Of a stretch of 6,187 bases of DNA, positions 1 to 4,942 are shown piece after piece. Position 1 is the stretch's first letter. Each line of letters begins with the position of its first letter. The DNA lies in the NCBI GenBank assembly GCA_012719335.1, contig JAAYAO010000477.1, forward strand, positions 1 through 6,187, given 5' to 3'. This stretch comes from Propionibacterium sp. GTDB taxonomy: Bacteria > Actinomycetota > Actinomycetes > Propionibacteriales > Propionibacteriaceae. Position numbers and translations under genes: made by a program. Below the pieces are notes generated by a model. It saw only the letters and a program-made list of their open reading frames with translations, did no database searches and was not told the DNA's origin.

Positions 1-382
1 GGTAGGTGTCGGCGACCAGGTCGAGGGTCTCGTCGGGCAGTTCCCGCAGCAGGCCCTCCTTGCCGACCGCGGCCAGCGCGCCGGCGTCCTGGGCCAGATA
101 GACCTCGGCGGGCGAGTTCTCGCCCTCCTCGATCAGCTGGGCGGCCATCTCGGAGGTGTTGCCGTAACGCACCTCGACGGTGATGCCGCTCTGCTCGTTG
201 AACTGGTCGATCAGCGGCTGGACGAGCTGCTCGTCGCGCCCGCTGTAGATGGTCAGCGTGTTGTCGCTCTCCCCCTCGGTGCCGGGGTCGGTGGTGTCGG
301 TGCCGCAGGCGGCCAGCGACAGGCCGAGAACCAGCGCGCTCAGGGTGGCGACCGTGCGGCGCCGGGAGGTGGGCAACGTCAT
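1..382 (-). CDS. Iron(III)-type ABC transporter substrate-binding lipoprotein, N-terminal 127 residues (3' end cut by window)
   Basis: This is the extracytoplasmic binding component of an ABC importer, probably for ferric iron. Translation from the ATG at 382 gives a positively charged N-terminus (SRRR at residues 6-9), a hydrophobic stretch (11-25) and a lipobox LAAC with the lipidated cysteine at residue 26, so the protein should be membrane-anchored outside the cell. After a Thr/Asp/Gly-rich linker comes the first mature strand, [19 protein letters not shown] (43-61), then [19 protein letters not shown] and [21 protein letters not shown]. These are typical of the Fbp/Sfu/Fut family of iron-binding proteins. 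The tyrosines that ligate iron in that family lie in the C-terminal part, which is outside the window, so the substrate is inferred. A GGGAG Shine-Dalgarno at 390-394 sits 7 nt before the ATG. The iron box directly upstream supports iron as substrate. Thiamine or another small ligand is the main alternative. Permease and ATPase genes are expected beyond position 1. Confidence 0.85.
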   Translation of the reverse strand, partial: MTLPTSRRRTVATLSALVLGLSLAACGTDTTDPGTEGESDNTLTIYSGRDEQLVQPLIDQFNEQSGITVEVRYGNTSEMAAQLIEEGENSPAEVYLAQDAGALAAVGKEGLLRELPDETLDLVADTY

Positions 383-403
383 CGAAGAACTCCCTCGATC
401 GAA

Positions 404-422
404 GTAGGTAAGGGGAACCTAA
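404..422 (-). promoter_or_regulatory. DtxR/IdeR-like iron box operator
   Basis: On the minus strand the site reads TTAGGTTCCCCTTACCTAC. It agrees with the DtxR/IdeR operator consensus TWAGGTTAGSCTAACCTWA at 15 of 19 positions by eye. The left half-site TTAGGTT is perfect and the right half-site has two changes. It lies 22 nt upstream of the lipoprotein start and covers the predicted -10 element and start of transcription, where a metal-loaded repressor would block RNA polymerase. Regulation by iron is inferred from the site and the gene it precedes. A manganese-responsive relative (MntR type) is less likely given the sequence. Confidence 0.7.
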
Positions 423-444
423 CCTTGATTGCCGACCGGTGCAA
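416..444 (-). promoter_or_regulatory. Predicted sigma70-type promoter of the iron-binding lipoprotein gene
   Basis: The minus strand carries TTGCAC (439-444) as a -35 element and TAGGTT (416-421) as a -10 element, separated by exactly 17 bp. Transcription would begin near position 409 and give a leader of about 27 nt with a good Shine-Dalgarno. The -10 hexamer lies inside the left half of the iron box, so repressor and polymerase would compete. The rest of the 120-bp gap between the lipoprotein start and the dnaJ stop shows no further gene and no convincing terminator for dnaJ. Confidence 0.6.
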
Positions 445-502
445 GCGGTCCGCTCACCGAGTGGATCGATTCGGGACACACCGATTCCGGCCGGCCGCAC
501 CC

Positions 503-1672
503 TCAGCGATCCTGGAAGGCGTCCTTGAGCCGGTCCCAGAAGCCGCGGCTGTGCTGCTCCTTCTCGGCCCCCTCCTCGGCCCGCAGGTCGGCGAGCTTGC
601 GCAACAGGTCGCGCTGTTCGTCGTCGAGTTTGGTCGGGGTCTGCACCAGCAGGGTGACGCCGAGCTCGCCGCGCCCCCGGCCCCGCAACCGCGGCACGCC
701 GCGGTCGTCCACCGCGATCCGGGTGCCCGACTGGGTGCCCGAGGGCACCTCGATCAGCACCGACTTGTCGTCCACGTCGGCGTCCTCGAGATCGGCCTCC
801 AGGGTTGGTACCCGCACCTCGGTGCCCAACGCCGCCTGGGTCATCGGCACCTTGACGACCATCTCGAGGTTGTCGCCATCGCGGCGGAAGACGTCGTGTT
901 CGGCAACCGCCAGCTCGACGTAGATGTCGCCGGCCGGGCCGCCACCGGGGCCGACCTCACCCTGGGAGGCCAGGTGGATCCGGTTGCCGGTGGACACCCC
1001 GGCGGGAATCTTCACGTTCAGGGTGCGGGTCGAACGCACCCGTCCCTCACCGGCGCATTCGCCACAGGGGTGGGCGATCGTGGAGCCGTATCCGCGGCAG
1101 GCCGGGCAGGTCGACAGGGTGCGGATGTCGCCCAGGAAGGAGCGTTGGATCTGCTGCACCTCGCCGCGCCCGGCGCAGGTGCCGCACCGCACCGGGGTGG
1201 AGCCGTCGGCGGCACCGGACCCCGAACAGTGCGAGCACAGCACCGCGGTGTCGACCCGGATCGGCACGGTGGCGCCGAAGGCGGCCTGGGCCAGGGTCAG
1301 GGTGGTGTGCACCAGGGCGTCCTGACCGCGGCGCACCCGCGAGCGCGGGCCGCGGCCACCACCGGCGGCCTGCCCGAACATGGCGCCCATCAGGTCGCTC
1401 AGGTCGAACCCGGCCGCCCCGCCGAAACCGCCACCGAAGCCGCCGCCCATGCCGCCGGAGTTCATCGGGTCGCCGCCGCGGTCGTAGATGTCGCGCTTGT
1501 GGGGATCCTTGAGCACCTCGTAGGCCTCGTTGATCTCCTTGAACTTGGCGGCGGCGTCCTCACCGGGAGCCACGTCGGGGTGCACCTTCATCGCCATCTT
1601 GCGGTAGGCCTTCTTGATCTCGTCGGCCGACGCGTCGCGGGAGACACCCAAAATGTCGTAGTAGTTGCTCAT
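503..1672 (-). CDS. dnaJ: Molecular chaperone DnaJ (Hsp40), DnaJ2 type of actinobacteria
   Basis: This cytoplasmic co-chaperone stimulates the DnaK ATPase and delivers unfolded clients. The 389 residues show the complete type I layout. The J domain spans residues 1-68 ([15 protein letters not shown] at 31-33, [12 protein letters not shown]). A Gly/Phe-rich segment runs from about 71 to 108. The zinc-binding domain has four CXXCXGXG repeats at 146-153, 163-170, 189-196 and 203-210. The C-terminal substrate-binding domains follow, and the protein ends in a charged tail (about 366-389). The length is normal for the family and no key residue is missing. The ATG at 1672 begins the conserved J-domain sequence and lies 13 nt after the hrcA stop. 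No strong Shine-Dalgarno is next to it, so translation may depend on coupling to hrcA. The pairing with hrcA, and not with dnaK-grpE, marks this as the second DnaJ usual in actinobacteria. It should be induced by heat with hrcA through CIRCE. Confidence 0.97.
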   Translation of the reverse strand: MSNYYDILGVSRDASADEIKKAYRKMAMKVHPDVAPGEDAAAKFKEINEAYEVLKDPHKRDIYDRGGDPMNSGGMGGGFGGGFGGAAGFDLSDLMGAMFGQAAGGGRGPRSRVRRGQDALVHTTLTLAQAAFGATVPIRVDTAVLCSHCSGSGAADGSTPVRCGTCAGRGEVQQIQRSFLGDIRTLSTCPACRGYGSTIAHPCGECAGEGRVRSTRTLNVKIPAGVSTGNRIHLASQGEVGPGGGPAGDIYVELAVAEHDVFRRDGDNLEMVVKVPMTQAALGTEVRVPTLEADLEDADVDDKSVLIEVPSGTQSGTRIAVDDRGVPRLRGRGRGELGVTLLVQTPTKLDDEQRDLLRKLADLRAEEGAEKEQHSRGFWDRLKDAFQDR

Positions 1673-1685
1673 CTGGTTGTGGTTC

Positions 1686-2699
1686 TCATCCTTGGGCTAG
1701 AAAACGACTGACGTAGCGGGCAACCGCTCGCACCGAGGCCATTGTGGACGGGTAGTCCATCCGGGTCGGTCCGACGATTCCCAGGGAGGCCCACGCGTCG
1801 TCGGGCGAGCCGTAGGGGGTCGCGATCAGCGACGTGGCCTGCAGTTGCTCGTAAGGATTCTCCTGACCGATCCGCACCGTCAACTCGCCGCCGCCGGCCG
1901 CCTCACCGAGGAGCCGCAGCAGCACGACCTGTTCCTCGAGGGCTTCCAGCACCGGGGCGATGGTCGATTCGAAGTCGGCGCCGAAACGGGCCAGGTTGGT
2001 CACCCCGCCGACCACCACCCGGGTGTCCGGTTCGGTGCTGACCAACTGCAGCAGGCCGGTGATCACCGCGGTGCCCAGGGCGGTCAGGTGCGGGGGCAGT
2101 TCGTCCAGCAGCGGGGCGAGCAGGCCGGCCACCTCCCGGACGGGTTGGTCGACCACGGCGCCGTTGATCCGGTTCTTCACCTCGGCCACATCGTCCTCGG
2201 TGACCTCGGGCACCTCGACGGTGCGCTGGTCGACCCGGCCCGAGGAGCTGACCGCGATCACCAACAGGCGTTCGGGGTGCAGCACCACCAGTTCGACGTG
2301 GCGCAGCGCCTCGGTGGACACGATCGGGTACTGCACGATCGCGACCTGGTGGGTGACCTGGGCGAGCAGGCGGACGGTGCGGGCCACGATGTCGTCCAGG
2401 TCGGCGGCCCCCGACAGGAAGGTGCCGATCGCGCGGCGTTCGGCCACCGACAGCGGTTTCACCTGGGCGATCCGGTCGACGAAGAGCCGGTAGCCCTTGT
2501 CGGTGGGGATCCGCCCGGCGCTGGTGTGCGGCTGGGTGATGTACCCCTCCTCCTCCAGCACCGCCATGTCGTTGCGCACGGTGGCCGGGGACACTCCGAG
2601 CCGGTGGCGCTCCACCAGCGCTTTGGAACCGACCGGTTCCTGGCTGGAGACATAGTCGGTGACAATCGCCCGGAGCACCTGCAATTTGCGGTCATCCAT
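1686..2699 (-). CDS. hrcA: Heat-inducible transcription repressor HrcA
   Basis: HrcA binds CIRCE operators and represses class I heat-shock genes; in known systems its folding depends on GroEL. From the ATG at 2699 the protein has 337 residues. The N-terminal winged helix-turn-helix is plain: [14 protein letters not shown], then [10 protein letters not shown], the recognition region [19 protein letters not shown] (36-54), and the signature [18 protein letters not shown] (58-75). The rest matches the usual dimerisation and inserted regulatory domain, ending [13 protein letters not shown] 30 nt further upstream is also open in frame, but it lies inside the CIRCE. The 2699 ATG has an almost ideal AAGGAGGG at 7-nt spacing and starts at the conserved MDDRKLQ, so I choose it. 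Length is typical for the family. The gene is first in an operon with dnaJ and is predicted to repress itself. Confidence 0.97.
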   Translation of the reverse strand: MDDRKLQVLRAIVTDYVSSQEPVGSKALVERHRLGVSPATVRNDMAVLEEEGYITQPHTSAGRIPTDKGYRLFVDRIAQVKPLSVAERRAIGTFLSGAADLDDIVARTVRLLAQVTHQVAIVQYPIVSTEALRHVELVVLHPERLLVIAVSSSGRVDQRTVEVPEVTEDDVAEVKNRINGAVVDQPVREVAGLLAPLLDELPPHLTALGTAVITGLLQLVSTEPDTRVVVGGVTNLARFGADFESTIAPVLEALEEQVVLLRLLGEAAGGGELTVRIGQENPYEQLQATSLIATPYGSPDDAWASLGIVGPTRMDYPSTMASVRAVARYVSRFLAQG

Positions 2700-2706
2700 G
2701 GACGGT

Positions 2707-2714
2707 CCCTCCTT
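2707..2714 (-). promoter_or_regulatory. Ribosome binding site that fixes the hrcA start
   Basis: AAGGAGGG on the minus strand ends 7 nt before the ATG at 2699. It is the strongest Shine-Dalgarno noticed in the window. It favours the 337-residue HrcA over a version ten residues longer that would start within the operator. Confidence 0.85.
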
Positions 2715-2722
2715 GTCGTCCG

Positions 2723-2749
2723 TTGGCACTCACAGCATCGGAGTGCCAG
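2723..2749 (-). promoter_or_regulatory. CIRCE operator (HrcA binding site)
   Basis: The site reads TTGGCACTC, nine spacer bases, then GAGTGCCAG. The two arms are complementary at 8 of 9 positions. It matches the CIRCE consensus TTAGCACTC-N9-GAGTGCTAA with changes only at the outer positions. It lies at the predicted start of transcription of hrcA-dnaJ and would sit at the 5' end of the leader, the usual arrangement for autoregulation by HrcA. Confidence 0.95.
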
Positions 2750-2753
2750 TGTA
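2748..2753 (-). promoter_or_regulatory. Predicted -10 element of the hrcA-dnaJ promoter
   Basis: TACACT on the minus strand overlaps the outer edge of the CIRCE by two bases and would place the transcript start inside the operator, near 2741. No good -35 hexamer is present at 16-18 bp upstream, so the call rests on the -10 and its position relative to the operator. Confidence 0.45.
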
Positions 2754-2828
2754 GCCGCTCCTGCGCGAGGCTCGGCACACCCGCTCCGACCGGCTCGGCA
2801 CGAGCACTTCGACGGGACTCAGCACGAG

Positions 2829-2834
2829 TATGCT
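2829..2834 (+). promoter_or_regulatory. Possible -10 element for a leaderless hydrolase transcript
   Basis: TATGCT ends 8 nt before the ATG at 2843, so a transcript from it would begin at or within a few bases of the start codon. No Shine-Dalgarno is visible before that ATG, which fits leaderless translation, common in actinobacteria. A -35 at normal spacing is not convincing; TTCGAC at 2809-2814 lies closer than the usual 16-18 bp. Confidence 0.4.
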
Positions 2835-2842
2835 GCGGCAGC

Positions 2843-3694
2843 ATGACCCAGTTCAGTCGGAGCCCCTGGCAGCAACTGACCCCCCGCACCTGGGTGGCGG
2901 TGGCCGAACCCGACAGCGTCAACATCGGGTTGGTGGCCGGGGACGAGGGCTGCCTGCTGATCGATTGCGGGTCCACCCCCGAGCAGGGACGACAGCTCCG
3001 GGAAGCGGTTGCCGAGGTCACCGACCGGCCGCTGGTGGGGGTGATCGTCACCCATGCCCATCGCGACCACTGGTTCGGGTTGGCGGCCTTCGACGATCTT
3101 CGCTCCTGGGGGCACGAGGGGTTGGCCGAGGCCCGCACCGATGGTGCGGTGCTCGCCGACGCCGAGGCGCTCGGTGTGGCCCCGGGCGACCTGCGCGCTC
3201 CGAACCAGCCGTTGTCGCTGGTGGTCGGCATCGATCTGGGCAACCAGTGGGTGGAGGCCCTGCATGTCGGGCCCGGGCACTCCCCGCACGACGTGATCGT
3301 GGTGGTGGGGGCCGAACAGGTGGTGTTCGCCGGCGACGTGGTGGAGGGCACCCCCGATTCACAGGGTCGCCCGGCGCCCGAGTACGGCCCCGATTCGGAG
3401 GCCGAGCCCTGGTCGTTGGCCGTCGACGCGGTGGTCACCGCGATGACCACACCGGATTGGCGGGCGGTGCCGGGGCACGGCCCGGTGCTCGACAAGGAGG
3501 ACGTGTCGTGGCAGCGCGGGCTGCACGCGGTGGTGCACGGCGAAACCCACCGCCTCGGCCGCGAGGGCATCGGGCCGGACGAAGCCGCCGAAGCCGGCCA
3601 CTGGCCGTGGGACTACGACCGGGTGCGCCCCTGGGTCGAACGCGTGCTGCCCACCCTGAGCCGCGGCCGGCAACTGCCGATCAAGCCCGTGTGA
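2843..3694 (+). CDS. Metallo-beta-lactamase-fold metal-dependent hydrolase
   Basis: This is a probable soluble two-metal hydrolase of 283 residues; its substrate cannot be told from sequence. The fold is recognised by the ordered metal ligands: THAHRDHWFG with H71, H73, D75 and H76, then GPGHSPHD with H146, VVFAGD with D165, and VPGHGP with H212. The early strands (WVAVAEPDSVNIGLVAGDEGCLLIDCGSTPEQ, residues 17-46, written here as known family features) give the typical opening of the domain. No signal peptide or membrane segment is seen. Family members include glyoxalase II-like enzymes, thioesterases, lactonases and quinolone-type hydrolases; nothing here decides among them. The frame is open upstream to 2723, but that stretch lies over the CIRCE and hrcA promoter and has no family similarity, so the ATG at 2843 is preferred. 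The gene is divergent from hrcA and its stop falls inside the first copy of a 20-bp tandem repeat. Confidence 0.88.
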   Translation: MTQFSRSPWQQLTPRTWVAVAEPDSVNIGLVAGDEGCLLIDCGSTPEQGRQLREAVAEVTDRPLVGVIVTHAHRDHWFGLAAFDDLRSWGHEGLAEARTDGAVLADAEALGVAPGDLRAPNQPLSLVVGIDLGNQWVEALHVGPGHSPHDVIVVVGAEQVVFAGDVVEGTPDSQGRPAPEYGPDSEAEPWSLAVDAVVTAMTTPDWRAVPGHGPVLDKEDVSWQRGLHAVVHGETHRLGREGIGPDEAAEAGHWPWDYDRVRPWVERVLPTLSRGRQLPIKPV

Positions 3695-3722
3695 TCGCCC
3701 GCAAGCCCGTGTGATCGCCCGC
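3683..3722 (+). repeat. Perfect tandem duplication, 2 x 20 bp, across the hydrolase stop codon
   Basis: The unit AAGCCCGTGTGATCGCCCGC occurs at 3683-3702 and again, without a mismatch, at 3703-3722. The first copy encodes the last residues Lys-Pro-Val and the TGA stop of the hydrolase. The second copy is therefore noncoding and leaves the protein unchanged. Its perfection suggests a recent slippage or duplication event, or an assembly artefact. Confidence 0.9.
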
Positions 3723-3730
3723 TCCCACAC

Positions 3731-3756
3731 TGGCTTCGACGAGCTCAACCGGCGTG
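3731..3756. repeat. Intergenic repeat, short copy (TTCGAC...CTCAACC type)
   Basis: The copy begins TGGCTTCGAC, continues GAGCTCAACC and ends GGCGTG. It shares its ends with the longer copy starting at 3768 (TGGYTTCGAC at one end, CTCAACCRGCGTG at the other). From memory, repeats of this form are dispersed between genes in several high-GC actinobacteria. Membership of such a family here is inferred from two clear copies in one intergenic region. Confidence 0.65.
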
Positions 3757-3767
3757 GACGCGCCACG

Positions 3768-3814
3768 TGGTTTCGACACGGTTCGCGCGGGCGCGAACCG
3801 GCTCAACCAGCGTG
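3768..3814. repeat. Intergenic repeat, long copy with an internal perfect hairpin
   Basis: The copy starts TGGTTTCGACA and ends GGCTCAACCAGCGTG. Compared with the short copy it has about 21 extra bases in the middle. These form CGGTTCGCGC (3779-3788), two bases, then GCGCGAACCG (3791-3800), a perfect 10-bp inverted repeat. The outer TGGTT and AACCA are also complementary. It lies between two convergent genes and could help end transcription in both directions. There is no T-tract, so a classical intrinsic terminator is not supported. Confidence 0.7.
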
Positions 3815-3856
3815 AATGACCGACCGACGCGGAACCACCACAACGCAGGGACGTCC

Positions 3857-4942
3857 TCAGCCGAGCTGTTTCCAGACGTCGGCGACGAGTGATTGTCGTA
3901 CGCCGCAGCGGTGACACAGGCTCTCCCGCTCCCCGGGGCCGAGTTGGCCACCACATCGTTCGCAGGTTCGGACGGGCACCTGCGCGATCACGGTCAACGA
4001 GGGGCCCGGCCCGTGGGGTTGCAGATCGAGGACGTTCTCGGGGCAGATGCGCACGCATTCGGAGCATCCGACGCACTCGCGGGCGTTGAACGTCAGGGAG
4101 CCGGCCGCATAGCCGAGAGCGCCGGTCGGGCAGGTCTTGACGCAGGCTTCGCACCCCGTGCACCCGGGGGCGCTGCTCACCCGCGGCAACGCCGCACCAC
4201 CGGTCGCCGCCAACAACAGATCGCGCGGGGTTGCGTCCGGGGCCGGTTGCGGCCCCGATGCGCTTTCCGGCCGGGGGTCGTCCGCTGGCGGTACCCCGAG
4301 ACCGAGCAAGCCACGGCGGCTGACGGCCCGGCGTGGACGGCGTACCCGCGACCGAGCAGGCTCGCGGGTGGCGGCCTCAGCGGCCGAGCCGGCATCGGTT
4401 GTGGCGCGGGGTTCGACCCGCTCGTGGTGTATCCGCACCGGTGATCCCCCGGCGGCGACAATGCGCCCCGCCGCCCGGATCTGGTCGGTCACCTGTTCCG
4501 CCGCGCCCACCGGGCATTGCTCGCACGGGCCGGTGCGCACCGTGGCCATCCCGGCGCGCACGGCACCGGCCGCCAGCGTTTCGGGGTGGATCACACCGAG
4601 GCAGGGCACGTCGATGCATCGACCCTCCCCCGGATCACCCAGCACGCGGGTCGGGTCACAGCGCACGGTCGCCCCGAGAGCAATCTCGTCGGCCACCACC
4701 GCGGCGTGTGGTCCGACACCGTCGATCGCTCCGACCGGGCAGGCCGGTACGCACAAGCCGCAGCCCACACACGCAGCACTGTCGACCGTGGCCGTCCGGT
4801 CGCCCAACTCGATCGCCTGCTTCGGACAGGCTGCGGTGCACACCGAGCACCCGGACTCGTGTCGCCGCGTGCAACGGGCCGGGTCGATGGTGGCGGTCGC
4901 GGTGAGCCCGGCGAGCCAGGTCGCGGCCTTGAGCCACGACAT
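3857..4942 (-). CDS. Cysteine-rich polyferredoxin with four [4Fe-4S] motifs and a C-terminal zinc-ribbon-like motif
   Basis: This is a probable electron-transfer protein for the adjacent molybdoenzyme. The 361 residues hold 25 cysteines. The first pair of clusters is C24-x7-C32-x2-C35-x3-C39-P and C58-x2-C61-x2-C64-x3-C68-P. A middle domain (about 80-175) has C95, C109, C114 (PCLGVIHPETLAAGA) and C140/C143 (GPCEQCPVG), recalling iron-sulfur subunits of the MvhD sort, but I cannot confirm this. An Arg/Ala/Pro-rich linker (about 178-240) contains VSRRGLLGLGV. The second pair is C261, C264, C267, C271 and C290, C293, C296, C300. The end carries CxxC at 327-330 and CxxC at 343-346. There is no N-terminal signal peptide or clear membrane helix, so a cytoplasmic site is likely. 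The ATG at 4942 overlaps the upstream stop by one base (TGATG), implying coupled translation. It does not resemble the usual TtrB/DmsB/NrfC Fe-S subunit in layout. Its exact role and partner are unknown. Confidence 0.85.
   Translation of the reverse strand: MSWLKAATWLAGLTATATIDPARCTRRHESGCSVCTAACPKQAIELGDRTATVDSAACVGCGLCVPACPVGAIDGVGPHAAVVADEIALGATVRCDPTRVLGDPGEGRCIDVPCLGVIHPETLAAGAVRAGMATVRTGPCEQCPVGAAEQVTDQIRAAGRIVAAGGSPVRIHHERVEPRATTDAGSAAEAATREPARSRVRRPRRAVSRRGLLGLGVPPADDPRPESASGPQPAPDATPRDLLLAATGGAALPRVSSAPGCTGCEACVKTCPTGALGYAAGSLTFNARECVGCSECVRICPENVLDLQPHGPGPSLTVIAQVPVRTCERCGGQLGPGERESLCHRCGVRQSLVADVWKQLG

Noticed and set aside
437..459. Imperfect hairpin after dnaJ as a terminator
   Set aside because: The stem CGGTG/CACCG plus AGCGG/CCGCT has a bulge and a very tight loop, no T-tract, and overlaps the -35 element of the next gene.
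425..1711. Long plus-strand open frame of 428 codons opposite dnaJ
   Set aside because: It lies antisense to the complete, well-conserved dnaJ and has the Ala/Gly/His/Arg-rich composition expected of a GC-rich shadow frame. No family feature was seen.
2700..2729. Ten-residue longer HrcA from an upstream GTG
   Set aside because: The GTG lies inside the CIRCE near the predicted transcript start, while the ATG at 2699 has a near-ideal Shine-Dalgarno and the conserved N-terminus.
2723..2842. Upstream in-frame extension of the hydrolase (40 extra residues)
   Set aside because: The extension would begin at a TTG within the CIRCE and run through the divergent promoter region. Its composition does not look like the start of the family domain.
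2692..3570. Minus-strand open frame of 292 codons opposite the hydrolase
   Set aside because: It is Ser/Pro/Arg-rich with no recognisable domain, overlaps the hrcA start and is antisense to the metal-ligand-bearing hydrolase.
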